DNA from: Trichuris trichiura
Taxonomy: Eukaryota > Nematoda > Enoplea > Trichinellida > Trichuridae
DNA length: 64,000 bases
Direction: 5' to 3'
Assembly (NCBI GenBank): GCA_037903355.1
Contig: JBAJFE010000014.1
Coordinates: 5,394,001 to 5,458,000 of the forward strand
Shown: in pieces, positions 36,244 through 48,740 of the stretch
Numbering within the stretch: the stretch's first letter is position 1
How the letters are laid out: every line of letters begins with the position of its first letter
Notes under the pieces: model-generated
Databases searched by the model: none
What the model was told of the DNA's origin: nothing
Seen by the model: only the letters and a program-made list of their open reading frames with translations
Translations under genes and position numbers: made by a program

Positions 36244-38011
36244 ATGCGCAAAGTCATTGTTCCATGACTGCATGAGTTGAACAGCCATCCTGAAGTCCAA
36301 CTTTTGTCCCATGAAGGACTCGCTAAAAAGTAAAGCTACATGCTTGCAGTAGCATTACCTTTGAACCAACTATTCGTACCTTTGTCTTGCGTTGCGCTTT
36401 GTGGTATCTCAACTGGGCACTAAACCGTTCCCCTCTCCGGTCGGCTTCACAAGATGACCGCTGGCACAAATCTTTTGCTGCTGTGGAATTCGCTTCCCCC
36501 GGGCTGCAGTATAATCACCCTTAAGTCAACCACAAAGTGCACTGAAGCTCGTTGCGATATCTCGTAAGAAAGCAAAAAAAATGCAGTTGAACTTCGCTAA
36601 CTCAGAAATATTTTCTGTAAGCAACAAAAATGAGGGACTGCAAATTCTTGAGAAATTTGATGCCGTGACATTGTGTCAAAACATTTTTCGACGGAAAGAG
36701 GGAGTGAGAGTGAAACCGTTTATGGCAGCTTAATATTCAAGGAATTAAACATGACGTTGCTCATTTATTAATAAAATTGGGCAGTTGCGTGCCATGATTT
36801 CTGTCTCGATTTTTAATACATTGAAGATGTACAGTTTCGTGACAAGCCACTATGGTAAAACAATAAAGAACGATTTGATTCCCTTTAGTGCACATAAAAC
36901 ACGAGATTGGAGCTTTCAGAAAGAAACCTTCATTGTCCTCAGCAGGATATTGAGGCACAGATAAGTTTTTAACGCTTGTAATGGTGTTATGTAAAGCAGA
37001 AAACGGGTGAACAGGATAATAGGCTTCACTTTGTCTAATTGAAACAGAAATCATCATAGCATGCAGCTCCTGAACTGTGAATAAATGCGCAGTTGCATGT
37101 TGACTATTATTTTACGAAATCACCTACTGTGTATAGAAAACAAAAACCATTTTTTTAATGCGGGGACTTCTAGGTCTAGCTGCAACCCTCTTTTCATCGG
37201 TCTACCTAAAAGTTAAAATGAAAGCTAACATGATCTGTTTTGCCTTTACGGGCAACGTGCCGGCCTTGCGATCCCTTACTTAAGCCTGAGCTGAAATATA
37301 TGACTTATGTTTAAACTAGGTAGTGGTGGAACAGGATAATCAGCAACCCAACGGTAAGAAGGTTGCGAGTTACGCCTGCCTTTCAGATGATTGCATCCAA
37401 TGATAGTTCACGTAGTCGTCGCTGTTGGCGATTTTCTGTTCAAACCTAAATGGCCTTCGGTGAACCCTGACAATGATTATGTCGAGGCGGCTGCATTGAG
37501 GCAGCCTATGGCATGACGTAGCAAAGGCGAAATACCAGCAGGAAGGATGCTTAGCGAGTGAATTTTAAACAGACTCCTGTATCGTGGTCACAGAAGTATT
37601 TGTGTGAGTTCGTAGGGTGTACAGGTGCACGCTTTGGTAAGCACAGAAATGCAGGATTGAGAAGATTGAGAGAAGTAGTGGTTTTTGTAGCGAAACGCAG
37701 CGCTTACGAAAGGCTAACCATAGCCTACAAGTCCTATGAACACTCCCTGCATGAACAGCACCGTTCGCAACAGGGAACAGTGACAATGCCAAGCGAAAAT
37801 AGCATCTCTTTTAGTTTCAGGATGACACCACTGGATTGCGTTTACTTTAGTCGCCCTATTCATTGACTTCGAGGTGTAGTTGCATTTCCTTGTTTCAATG
37901 TGTCACTGTATTTTTGCAGGGCAGTGAGCAACAAACCCTCATTTTCTTCTGTGGTAATGCTTAGTTTCAACTATCAAACTGTCCCTGCGGTCGGTCAACA
38001 AACGCCGTTAA
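36244..38011. other. No supported gene
   Basis: Contains a 102-codon plus-strand frame at 37558-37866 with no recognisable domain, and otherwise nothing that reads as coding, up to the left mariner end. Confidence 0.4.
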
Positions 38012-38013
38012 TA

Positions 38014-39107
38014 CGAGGGATGTTCAGAAAGTTCCCGGAAAGTGAGTGCAATCCGATGGACCAAAACAAGTTTATTCTTAACTCCGTTATCTTCAGACTT
38101 TAACGGAAAGATAGCGCTATCTGACGCTGGGCCAGTGTGTTACAGGCCGCTTCTAAAGCTTGATCTCGTAATATAGAAAATCCTCGTTTTAAGGCCTGAG
38201 CAAACATTAGATTTCTATCCAAGCTTGGTTGGCAGCTGAGGAGGATTATTCAATCTTTGCAGCAGGTTCACGGAATTATTGCACTATTTAAATAGGTTGT
38301 CTATGAGTGGATAAGGCATTTCAAGGAGAGCAGGAAAGCTACAGAAGACAACCCGGGAGCGGGAAGACCAGCAACCGCAATGAGCGAAGGAACCGTGGCC
38401 TTTGTCCGGAACCTAGTAGAAGGTGACCGCAGAATTACCATAAGGAGGATTGCTAAAATGGCTAAGATCTCTCTCCATTCAAAATTTAGAATACTGCATG
38501 AAACCCTTCGTCTGAGGAAGCTTTCAGATCGGTGATTCCTGAGAGCGTTACGTGAAGAACAGCTGGTTCGAGCGTTAACCTTTCTCAGAAGCTTTTAACG
38601 AAGATTGAAGTAAATGAGACCGGATTTTTGACCGTATCGTCACGGGAAATTAAACGCGGATCTAAAGCAGTATTGCAAAAATTAAAGACCACACTGGCAA
38701 GAAGACGGCGTGGCAAGTTGCATCTCAGTGTCCTTTTCCATCACGGTAACGCACCGGCTCATTCGTCAAGGACTCTGGGGAATGTTCTTCGGGAGTTTCG
38801 GTGAGAAGTCATTCTATATCTGCCCTACAGTCCAGATTTTGGCCTGTTTTCCTCTTCTCAAAGTTAAAAGAACATTTAGAGGGCACGCTGTTCGAGTCAA
38901 TGAACGACGGGAAACGAACCGTCTCGACTTGAAGTCACGGGAGGCAATACACATCCTAAAGGATTCTGCAAGGAAGATTTGCGGAGGTGGAAACAGCGTT
39001 TGAAGAAGTGCTTAGAAGTTGATGGACGATACGTTGAGCAATGAGTTTGTTATCATTGCAAATAAAGTTTTATTTAATTCTTCCAGAAGCTCTTCGAACA
39101 ACTCTCG
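38014..39107 (+). mobile_element. Mariner transposon relic with both terminal repeats
   Basis: Bounded by TA on both sides. Left end CGAGGGATGTTCAGAAAGTT; right end, reversed, CGAGAGTTGTTCGAAGAGCT. The plus strand encodes a broken mariner transposase: a helix-turn-helix region at about 38320-38530 (DNPGAGRPATAMSEGTVAFV, RRITIRRIAKMAKISLHSKF), VNETGFLT where the family has TGDETW, so the first aspartate is lost (about 38605), LFHHGNAPAHSS where the family has HDNAPAH (about 38735), so the second is lost too, then ICPTVQILACFPLLK like the PYSPDLAPSDFHLFPKLK block. About 1.1 kb, slightly shorter than intact mariners. Confidence 0.9.
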
Positions 39108-39189
39108 TATAACGAGAACGTTAAAGTTGGCATGTTGTTGCGTAACTGCAGGTTTACTAAATACCAACAGCTTAAACTGCAGAAATGCT

Positions 39190-40400
39190 ACTTGCTAACG
39201 TTTAACCTTAGTCGTGGCTCAAGTGAAAAAATGTAGTGCATGCCGAGATTTAAAGCGTAAACACTGGACTCTATTCATCACGAATACGATTGAGCTTCTG
39301 AGGAAGCTGGAAAGCGGTGTGCCTGTAAGAAGGTTACGGGAATTAAGCAAAGCTGGCGCTTCGACAGCATACGATATAAAGAAGAAGAAAAGAAAACTGC
39401 TTCAATTCTTTGCTAACAGCGGATCAAAGATACAGATGGGCACAAGAAAAACAAAGTAAGTTCAAGACAGGATAAAGTGTTGATAATATGGCGAGGCTCC
39501 GTTTAAGTGAAGGTGTTGAGCCGTTCAGGGACTTGGTGAGGGAACAAGCTAAACTTTCCCATAAAAAATTTGGATTTAATTAAAATGCGATTGCTGCTGC
39601 GGTTGGTTTCAGCGTTTCAAACGGCGTCGTGGCTTAAAGATTCACGCAGTCGTCCGTTCAGCAGAAAGGAAGTAGCGCTGAATCTGTTGAAGAACTCATC
39701 AATTATCTGATGAAAAGTTGAGCCCTGGTCAAGTCTATAATGCTGATGAGACTACTCTGCCATGGAAGATTGTTCTAGGTCTGACAGATAACACAAAATC
39801 CTCAACCTCCAAGAGGCTATAAGTTATCGAAAGACCAGGTTACTGTTATGCGTTGCTCTAACGCTGTTAGAGCGTACTAATGTACTTTACAAGTCATCGG
39901 TAAAAGTTTAGACCCCATGGCTTTCCAGGTATGGCGCAATTGCCAGTGATTTGTCATGCCAATAGGAACGGATAAATAACAGCCGAATTAACATCAGAAT
40001 GGGATGAAACCCACTTTGTTCCAGAGGTAAGAGCTCACTGTAACTTCGTCAGCCTAGACTGCATGAGCTTACTTATCTTAGGCTACTGTCGTTCACATTC
40101 AATGGCTGAATAGGTAAAAACAGTGTTTGTACTTAGTGCCACCGTCGTAACTATACACCATTGATTCAACCTGTGGGCAACGGCTTTTTGCGCGCTACTG
40201 CCTATACTGCACTGAGTGCCGGTAATCCAGCACGTTCCCTAATCAGATACCTCCTAGGTACAGACGATGCCTGACTGATGGCAACCTAGCGTAATTATCA
40301 CGAACTTTAATTCAGTGGCATCGGTGAAAGTTGGAGCCACCGTTGGCCCAGTGGAGAAGGAATTGCAGGCTGAAACATAACCTTATGTCAGCTATAAAGG
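39190..40400 (+). mobile_element. Tigger/jerky-type transposon relic (family B-like), N-terminal to catalytic part
   Basis: The open frame 39214-39459 is a CENP-B-like helix-turn-helix: ITNTIELLRKLESGVPVRRL then GASTAYDIKKKKRKLLQFF, typical of Tigger/jerky N-termini. After frame breaks comes SPGQVYNADETTLPWKIVLG (39721-39780), keeping the first catalytic aspartate, then GYKLSKDQVTVMRCSNAV. Near 40060 LLILGYCRSHS replaces LLILDNxxAH, so the second aspartate is gone, and near 40160 PLIQPVGNGF replaces PLIQPMDQGV. Many stops, so inactive. Confidence 0.82.
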
Positions 40401-43400
40401 TTGTACCCATTTCGTTACGGCCCGTTTGTAAAGCTTACCTGGGTATGTGAATGATGGGGATAGGAGGGCGCTATGCACTTGCTGTGGAGTTACAAGCTGT
40501 ACTCTCGAGTCTTTGAGCCGTGTTAAGGATATCTGCCCGTTTTTCATCAATTTATTACAACTTGGTTGTGGGCAAAGTAATTTTTGCTGCAGAACTCTCC
40601 GGGCCTACATTTCTCAAAGCGCCCATGCGTAGATTACGTGAAAAAACCTAGAAGCACAATACTGTTTTACGCAAAGGCCATCGCAGCTGCTGCATGGGTA
40701 TTTCCATTCCGTTCAAAAATACAAGTGCTCTTGCACGACAGCACACAAAAAGTGCAGTAAATATGCATCACTTTCCGAAGCTCTGCGGTACTTGACGGAT
40801 ACCATTGAACTCCTTGCAGATGCAATGATTCTGGGAACACGTGGGGCTTAGTGCGTCAAGAGCGACAGAACATTAATTTTTATTGGGAAAAGGACGAAAG
40901 CCATGTTACGCACCTTACTATTTGAGCAGACAATCCATACTACATGATGGTCCACGAAGCCATCCGTGCGTCACCAATTATAACTTCGCCTACCGCAAGT
41001 CGCATTAATAACTCTGGTATTGTTGTTCTTTCTCTTTTTTTTGAGACAAGCAGTTTCCTGCCTTTCTGCTTGAGAGCGCGAACAAAACGGAAAATACTAA
41101 TACTGCACCTTAACTGAGTTAATTCCGACTATTGTTTCTACTGACCTACAAAAATCTCTTACTGAATGAACACTTTTCCTGAACATCACTCATAGTAGAA
41201 CAAGAGCAGTTCTGAAACGAATGAAAAATTTGTCAGCTACTTTCTCTAGCAGTTTGCTCGTCTGCTTGCTGGCAGGGGGTTCGTGTAGCCTAATTACAGG
41301 CATTCACGACAAGGGAGAAAGTGAAGACCGAAGAATAGCATTAAAATTATCGATGGCGCGGAAACTGTTTCAGTGATGCAACGGTTTTCCCGTAGAATAA
41401 AGCAAAATCAATACACAATAAATCACATTATTACGGTTTATCCCAACCATAATGAAACCATGCCTTCAAGTGGACTTCATAATCGAACCGTGAAGCTTTA
41501 CTGAAGACATATGGGCTTGAGATAGTCGTACAATACCATATTTTAATTGGGACGTGCCAACTTTCCTAGCCTTCACACTGACATTAGAATATTGATCTGA
41601 TGAGTTATTCAAAGCGGGACAGCTTCAAAAAGGAAGCTGTTACTGAGCAAATAAGGAGGCAAAAGTAATGCTTTTATTCATTAATGTTTTACCTGCTTCA
41701 GTATCAGCTATTTGATAATCAGCTGGCACAGTTTCATGTTGAAAGCACATAGCCTTGCCCCTGTTGGAGGTTGTTACCTAATAACGATAACGACCGAATA
41801 CCTTATTCTCGAAAGCATCGTTCAATTAAGTTCTTTTTCAGTGCAGACAAAACTGTTTTTGCACGTATTAGTAATTGTTTGCCCATGCGTTGACAACTGG
41901 TTTGGTTAGCTTAATCGTGGATATTAACAGTGAGCAAACAAGTGTTAGCCATGAAAGCTAAACAAGAAGTGGGAAAAACACTTATTCTAAATGTAATAAA
42001 TTTCACATTGCTGACTTATTTAAGGCATCTAGTAGGATAACCCGCGGATATATTCGCGTAGAAAAAACATGGAAAATTTCATTTTTAGAACTTCGCGATA
42101 AGGTTTATGTTATGCTCGTCTTTTACACGTTTCTTCCTAGAAATTACTCATGCATTCACCACTTGAGTTTTCGTTTAAGTAACTGGAGGTTTACGCAGCG
42201 GAAGTCATTTGAAATCCAGATAGCTTTTGAGCGCCGAAACAACGCCAGAAATGTTTCCTGAATGACCACATGTGACGTCTCTCTGGATGAATAACGTTGG
42301 AAAACTAGTTGCAACTCAGGATAACATGCTCGCTGATGAACGCAGAATGCACCTAAGCTTCGGTTAATCCTGAAAGCCCGGCTATAGTTTCCCCTTCAAT
42401 AATGAAAACTGTGTTGAAAGTGAAGCTCTTTCTTACAAACAAGTAAAATTTCATAATGGTTTATAGAAGGGCGACCCGTAAAAGTTTATTCATATTTGAA
42501 CTCCTTTAGTCATTACAGGAATGCTGTTAGTCAGTTGAATGGAGCACACTTCAATGCATCACGTGAACGATACCAATACTGAAACCACAAGAAGCAGTGG
42601 AGCAGACCGCTCAGGTTGCAGCATCTGCAGAGCATGCAGCACATTGTGCAGGTCGACTGCATGCGAAACTGCCGTTCAGTGAGAGTCGATGTGGGATTCA
42701 GAAAACAGAGGAGGACCTCTGCGTAAAGCATGGTTCAAATATCAATAAGGACAAAGGCGCAGCAGTGAGCGAGTAATGGACAAGCGTCATGCGTGCTACA
42801 AACTGCTGCCTTATAAACGAATCATCTGCCGCCAGAGGATGGTCATTTACGACGGATTCTTGTGGCGGAAAGAACCCCCTCCTCATTCTTCTTCTATTTC
42901 ATTTTTGTTTATTCGAACGTTCATTTCTTTCATCCCTAAAATTTTGTTTCTTTTATTTACTGTGCTTTGGCTCCGTATAATTTGCGCTTCTCTCTTTTTT
43001 GTCCTTTTATTCCTTCCTTTTTTATCTTCTTTTTAAAACTATTACCTGTTTCAAAGCTCTTAAAAGCTCTGATCTTTAAAATAATTAGTTTGGCCAGTGG
43101 ACTACCTAGGTTCACTCTGCCATTACTTATGCGCTGATGAGAGGAACAGATGTTTCCTGAAAGCGTTGCAAATACAAATAAACTTTCACGAGTCGCAGTT
43201 CCGTAAACCATTATAAAATAATAATGAAAACCACTTTGATGCCACTGTGCAATGAAGTTGATGTAATCAAACAAAATTTCTTCCACGAATATCGTTGCAA
43301 ATGAAACAAGGGGCTGTGAGAGAATCGAACTGAAAAACTATTGACGAGAATACATCCTTATCCCTAAACAATTTGATTGCAGCTAATGAAAACTAAGTAC

Positions 43401-44059
43401 TAATTTGTTAAAACGTTGCGCAAAATTATCCTAATTAAGCTATGCGTGTAAGATGCGAATGAACCATCGAATAGATTTTGTGTTTACACTGGCATACTAA
43501 CCCAACTTATCACATTGCACTTTGAAACACACATACAGACAGTTTTTCTATTTCGTCTCTTCTCGTAGGAAATCTCGCGCTACAAGAAGTCGCACTGTTG
43601 TCATACATAAGGAACAGAGAAATTGGGAGTAGGGTCAGAACGCGTGAAAAACTGCTTACGTATAAACAATGAGGGAAACAAATTGCAAACAGAGAAGTAT
43701 GAAAGAGGGACATATTGCTGGATAAGAGCTATTTAGTCAATGACTATATCTCTGAAGACATAACTTCTGTGTTAAGCTTTGAATTTCATGTTTTTTCCGT
43801 TTACGGCAATTTCCTGTTGATAGAGTAACTTGTTGAACGAAACCCTTCACTGTGAAAAAATACTAAAGTAGCCTTCAAGACTGGCTCTAATCCATTGTTA
43901 GGGTATGAGAGAAGCTCCTCACAGGGGTTGGTTCGTCAGCAGGGTATCGCCATATAAAGAAAGAGCACCAATAATTAAGCCCTAAAATAAATATGACCGT
44001 TTATCTCAAAAAGGAGTTCCATTAATCACTTTATTTTTACTACTTTTTAACCATCGCGA
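40401..44059. other. About 3.6 kb without a supported gene
   Basis: Only short frames on either strand. A pyrimidine-rich tract (C/T on plus) at about 42870-43035 produces artificial open frames rich in Phe, Leu and Ser. No repeat ends recognised. Confidence 0.45.
42870..43035 (+). repeat. Polypyrimidine-rich tract
   Basis: Long runs of T and C (CTTCTTCTATTTC, CTTCTCTCTTTTTTGTCC, CTTCCTTTTTTATCTTC) in one strand; low complexity, not coding. Confidence 0.6.
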
Positions 44060-44400
44060 TGTACTAACCATATGTTTATAGCAATACTTCAATATCCACA
44101 TAATGCTTCTCTAGTCTAGTTTCTGCTGCTTTGCATGTGCTGTTCTTTCACGGAGCAATCGCTTCTACGGTTTCGCGCTCATTCAAAAGCCTATTATGGC
44201 TGTTTTACTGCATTCCGCATTATAGCCCCTGTCAAGCCATTGTAACCACTGTTTGATAGTTTTTAAAGCTTTTGACAACACTGCAACGCTCAGCTGTCGA
44301 AGAAAGACTTCCTTGTCCTCATCATCATCCTGTTCTTCTCTTCCTTCAATTTCCCGTATAGCAGAGCTTGTTGCCGTTATTGGAGGCATTGATCATTAAG
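44060..44400 (-). mobile_element. Tigger/jerky-type relic (family B), C-terminal piece
   Basis: The minus-strand frame 44183-44389 reads SSAIREIEGREEQDDDEDKE then LKTIKQWLQWLDRGYNAECS, matching the copy at 32670-33715 (TIEQRLQWLEDNGCNTEQS) and the one at 47090-47735. Downstream, LLRERTAHAKQQKLD parallels LLYERTCAEQKKLD of the other copy. A third degraded member of the same family, in reverse orientation. Confidence 0.65.
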
Positions 44401-46440
44401 TCTGAATCCAGAAAGCCTTCAATGTCCTGACGTTCTGTTTTTGCAAAGCTCAACGACTTGCAGCTGAACGTAACTTCCAGTAATTTTTTAAACTCGGTTA
44501 GGTAGATTTTATATTTAAGGTAGCAACCTGTGGCCTAAACATAAAATCTACGATAAAAATTTACGCATCCGTTGTTGAATGCTACGTATTCAAAAATTGA
44601 TAAGATGGTTTAAAATTTCTGAGTCGCGCATTTAGTGCGAGATAAGTTTCCATGGAACACGATTTAGCCACTGTTGCGATTAGTCCTTCCAAGCTTTTAG
44701 GATGTTATTGTCATTCTTATGTTGCATCTCTTTCATAATTCTACCACAGTTCAAGTTCAGAACTTCCTCCATCTGTAGCATCAGTTAGCATCTTGATGGT
44801 TCACCTTAAATGGTAAGTTTCCCGCCTTTGATTACTCAGTAGCAAAGATAAAATACATAATCTGTTTACGCATGTGATTTGCAAGAGAGTCAGCGGAAAT
44901 ATGGGCCCAGTACTGAGAAAGAGAAGAGCGCGAGATTGCTTCAGATGCATTTTTATAGGCAAAGGTCAGTACAGCAACGTGGTCTATACGCGTTTCTTTT
45001 TTCTGCAAAAATTAATTGCGCTTAGGAGGAGTAACACAGCGGTCAGCTGTTTGTGTATAAAAATCATAAGCTTGACATCGAGTTAGATGCCTCTCTAGCA
45101 AAAATAACTGTCTCTGACGCGAATCGCAAGCATTTTTATCACACCATATCCGTGAATCATGTAACGTTTGACTCTAGAACACTGTTGCAGTAACCGCACG
45201 CAGGGAAGGAAAACGAAAAATTTTTACTTCGTCTACACTGACAGACAGCACAGTCGCACCACCCTCAAGTTGCAGCAACCACCACTCCAGCTAAAACTGC
45301 ACTCTCACCCAAGCAAAGAAGCGCCCACCACGTTGCGCTTATCTGTTCCCTTTTTCTCGTTGGAAGATAGAAATACCGGTTTTGCTCAGGCGCGATAAGC
45401 TGTCGTGTAGCGTACACTGCCGAAGGGGACTCCTAGGGCGACCAATTAGCTTGCTGCAAAAACTAACCAGATTGAAAGCTAGTCCCACTTTAGTTGCACT
45501 AGGCGCCAGCGAAAATGAAACTGAGAATCTTTACCTTATACTCACACATTCTTTGCCAGCAAAATCAAGTATGATTAAAAGCAATATCATTTTATAAGAA
45601 AGCGTTCCTCAATTTCAAGATCGCGCATGAACGAAAACGCGCTACAGGAGAACAGATTGTATCAAAATCCAGAAAAATGTGAAATCCTGAAAACGTGAGA
45701 TTCTGAGCACCCACTAGATCAACCATAGATTACATACTGCGCGAAACTGCAGATCTTACAAAGCGCTTTTTTGGGAAATCAATAGTCGTCTCAAAGAACG
45801 GCATACCTCAGCTATAAAACTCAAAAATTTCGCAAAAATTCTATGAGTTCAAGTTTTGTACTACTTCAGGAAGGTAGTTTCTCCACATTCAGCCTGAACA
45901 GTTTACTTTGCTGAGCAGCATGTGAACTTTTCTATTAAGTAATACAGGTGCAGTAAGCAAACCGTAATCTGTATGTCTTCTTTAACCAATTTAAAATAAA
46001 CGGCGTCCTTCGTCAACAATATTTTCATGAAAACCAAGCCTATAATTTTGTGTCTAGACTTTTTGTGATAAAAGATGGCAGCATTTTGTTTGTATCATTT
46101 CGTGAAGAGCGTTGCAAGGTTTCCTGTTAATGCTGTTTTCAGAAGAATGCCTCCGTAAGAGATGATGAAAGCATATTCTTGACAGCTTGTCGAGAGAGCT
46201 TCTGAATTGCGGCAACCGAATGTCATTGCCCTTCTGAGAATCCCTTTGACATTCAAAAGAAATTCACAAAGCTGCTTTTTAGACAATAGGTTTAAAATCG
46301 CAGAAGTAAACCTGGTGCGCAGGAAATTAGTTGCGTTTGATGTCAAACCTTCATGGACAGCGACAACATATCGAATTGAATAAGTGCTATTGTTAAAATG
46401 TATTTAGTGCACTTATTTTCAATACAAACAGGTTTTGAAA
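44401..46440. other. No supported gene
   Basis: Short open frames only (44874-45086, 45168-45398, 45382-45597 plus; 46095-46346 minus), none with a domain. Confidence 0.4.
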
Positions 46441-46639
46441 ATGTGGTTTCTTGGTACGGGAACAAATGTTTTCATAATGTAAAAGTTTTATTACGGAAGT
46501 ATTCCCGTTAATTGTGCTGAATAATTCCGGAGCTTTCGGGTCGACCGAGACCCGTCTTCACCCGGTCGACCCGAAAGCTCCGGAATTATTCAGCACATTG
46601 AACGGGAATACTTCCGTAATAAAACTTTTACATTATGAA
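46441..46639. mobile_element. Palindromic element, family copy 2
   Basis: Near-perfect inverted arms from TTCATAATGTAAAAGTTTTA (46471) to the reverse complement ending at 46639, meeting at about 46555 with almost no loop. Inward blocks are TTACGGAAGTATTCCCG, CAATTCCGGAGCTTTCGGGT-type sequence, then CGACCGAGACCCGTCTTCAC. Preceded at 46443-46461 by the same leader GTGGTTTCTTGGTACGGGA as copy 1 at 31668. Arms are about 80 bp and appear much better matched than those of copy 1, suggesting a younger copy or recent gene conversion between arms. Confidence 0.8.
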
Positions 46640-47089
46640 TACAAACAGGTTGTGCTATGCTAATTCCGGCTAGCTTATGCTGGTATAAGTAATGTAATCT
46701 CAGACAAATTTCTACCAGACGGATTTGTAGACTGGAAGAATTGCAACGAAGAGCCTACAGACATTTAGGTCAATCGCCAACGTTCGTTTGGTAGTAAACA
46801 GGTACTCCTCGTATAATGCGTGTTCGTAAAGCGCTTTATCACTCATACGGGATTTTACTCACACGTAAAGTGCAGTCTCCCTGCAGTTTTCGCCCAATAA
46901 CAGCAAACATAGGTCATCTGGTATTGTATTCCTTCTTCAGTCATGCACTAACAAAGAGGTGAAGCAACTGTGAGAAAAATGTTTATGATTCATACCAGTA
47001 CGTATAACCAGAGAATGGCTATTAATATTATTGCAGAAACTTGAAAACACACATCTAAACAATATTCGAATCAGGTATTTGGAAATTTA

Positions 47090-47735
47090 TTTCAGATCTG
47101 TTCTGCGATTTTAAAGATTTTCTGCTTTGACCAGTTCAGCTAGCAGACAGGTTAGGATTTGAAAGAGTGGAATATCAGGAAGTCGAAAACATTCTGAATC
47201 GCCGACTGAATGAACAGATCACAAAGGAGTTGCAGGAGAAGCAGAATGAAGAAAAGTAGCATGTGATGACAAAAATCGGGAAGCTTTGTCACGACATCTA
47301 ACCATTGCTGTGCTATCAGATGCACCAGAAACTGTTAAGCAGCGGTTACAGTGGGCTTGATGACAATAATCGTAATGTAGAACAAATCAGAACAGCCAAG
47401 AAATTTGTCCAACGTAGCTTTTAGCCATGTAAGCAACTGCCGTACGAAAGAAAAGCATATACGAAACAAAAGAAGCTCGACTTCTGTTTTACTGCGATAA
47501 AGAAACAGTGTGAGGACGACGAAACGCTACCCTGTGCGTCCAGTATGCCCTCAGTTCATCCGTAACTCAGGACAGCGATACGAAAATCCAATGCACTTCT
47601 GTTCTTTTCTATGTACAAAGTCATTCTTTTAGAACTGAGAGGGCCTCTTTTCATAAGATAAAAGCGCAAGTATGTCGCTCCTGAATGCCAATTTGAGCTC
47701 TACTCGCTATAAAGAGGTCTGTCGTAAATGTTATT
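47090..47735 (+). mobile_element. Tigger/jerky-type relic (family B), C-terminal piece
   Basis: Aligns by eye with 33090-33715 along its length (for example the shared stretch AACAAAAGAAGCTCGACTTC, then TGTTTTACTGCGATAAAGAA), through the coding end and into 3' flanking sequence. Coding scraps: GFERVEYQEVENILNRR, QKKLDFCFTAIKKQCEDDE. The beginning of the element is not recognised. Confidence 0.7.
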
Positions 47736-48299
47736 GTTGTGTATTAAGGCAAAACTGAATTCCCCTCCAGCTGGTTTTGTTATCGTAACCTCAGGGTCTC
47801 CCCTTGGTCCCAAAACAACAACGGTCACATAGACGAGACTAACAGCGAAGGTCAGCTGATCCTTACAAAAAGGCAATGCGTAAAGACAGTAGACATTTCG
47901 CTTATTTATATTGGATTGGACATCGACGTATGTTTTTTCAATGAACTTAACATTTACCACATTCAAATATCACCGCCGTAATAGATTTTATGTTCACGGT
48001 AGCAACAGCCAGTCAGTCCAGCTTCACCTTTTTGTGCCTTGTGTCCGTTTGTCATTTCTGTTCTCTGCGTGACTTGAAAAAACAGTTGGACCGACGAGTA
48101 GTTACAATGAACCATTTTGATCAGAACGGCTATCCTTGAACACTGTCTGTTCAAGCAGTCTTAGGAAGAACAGAGACCAAGATCTCAGAGACTTGCTGAG
48201 CAGGTACTCTTAGTATGAAGCCAGCCCATTTCTTCCCACCCGGGTTCTATCATTCTACAAGCCTCTAAAGAGAGGATCAGAGCCCTGGGCAGAATAAAA

Positions 48300-48740
48300 A
48301 ATTCGAAGATGCACGTGAAGCTATACTGCAGCATACGGTCAGTTCTAAGAATGAAGAAGCCTGAGGTGCCTGATGAGTTTTTCCAGAGTTGCGTCCACAA
48401 GCTAACTTGCGATTACTTTGCCTTGTTTATACGTGAGACTGGTCAGGCACTTGCTGAAAGATTCAAAAGTCGTCTCAAAGACCTTATAATGTGAATGAAT
48501 GTGGAGGACCACGTGGACAAGACGGCAGAAGGAGCAAGAACAAAAAGGAACGGGCGAGGGCAAAAATTTCAACTTCAGGCAGTTATCGATGAGTTGCAGA
48601 GACAATCACTGAAAGTATTGCACATTGTAGCAACCAAAGGGACGTTACGGCTACAAGACTACGCAAGAAAGCCTTTTCATGCGCTGAAGAGTAGAAGAGG
48701 TCCTGCTCATAGTAGGCAACGGTGTGCCAGTTACTGAGGT
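48300..48740 (+). pseudogene. GIY-YIG endonuclease-like fragment, possibly from a Penelope-like element
   Basis: The plus-strand frame 48309-48494 contains CVHKLTCDYFALFIRETGQA then LAERFKSRLKDL. This fits the GIY-YIG nuclease start in its retroelement form (C..C...YIGETGR.L..R..EH), with the glycine of YIGETG replaced by arginine and the later histidine missing. In Penelope-like elements this domain sits at the C-terminal end of the reverse transcriptase. No reverse-transcriptase sequence was recognised upstream, and the frame that follows (48495-48737) is unassigned. If right, it is a dead remnant. Confidence 0.4.

Noticed and set aside
36486..36509. GAATTC...CCCCCGGGCTGCAG resembles a cloning-vector polylinker
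   Set aside because: Only 14 bases match, the site order differs from the usual vector, and the flanks look genomic; likely chance.
42776..43036. Hydrophobic 86-codon frame as a membrane protein
   Set aside because: The Phe/Leu-rich run comes from a polypyrimidine tract.
47700..48154. Minus-strand frames with GEAGLTG and LGPRGDPE, collagen-like at a glance
   Set aside because: No Gly-X-Y run of useful length, and stops separate the pieces.
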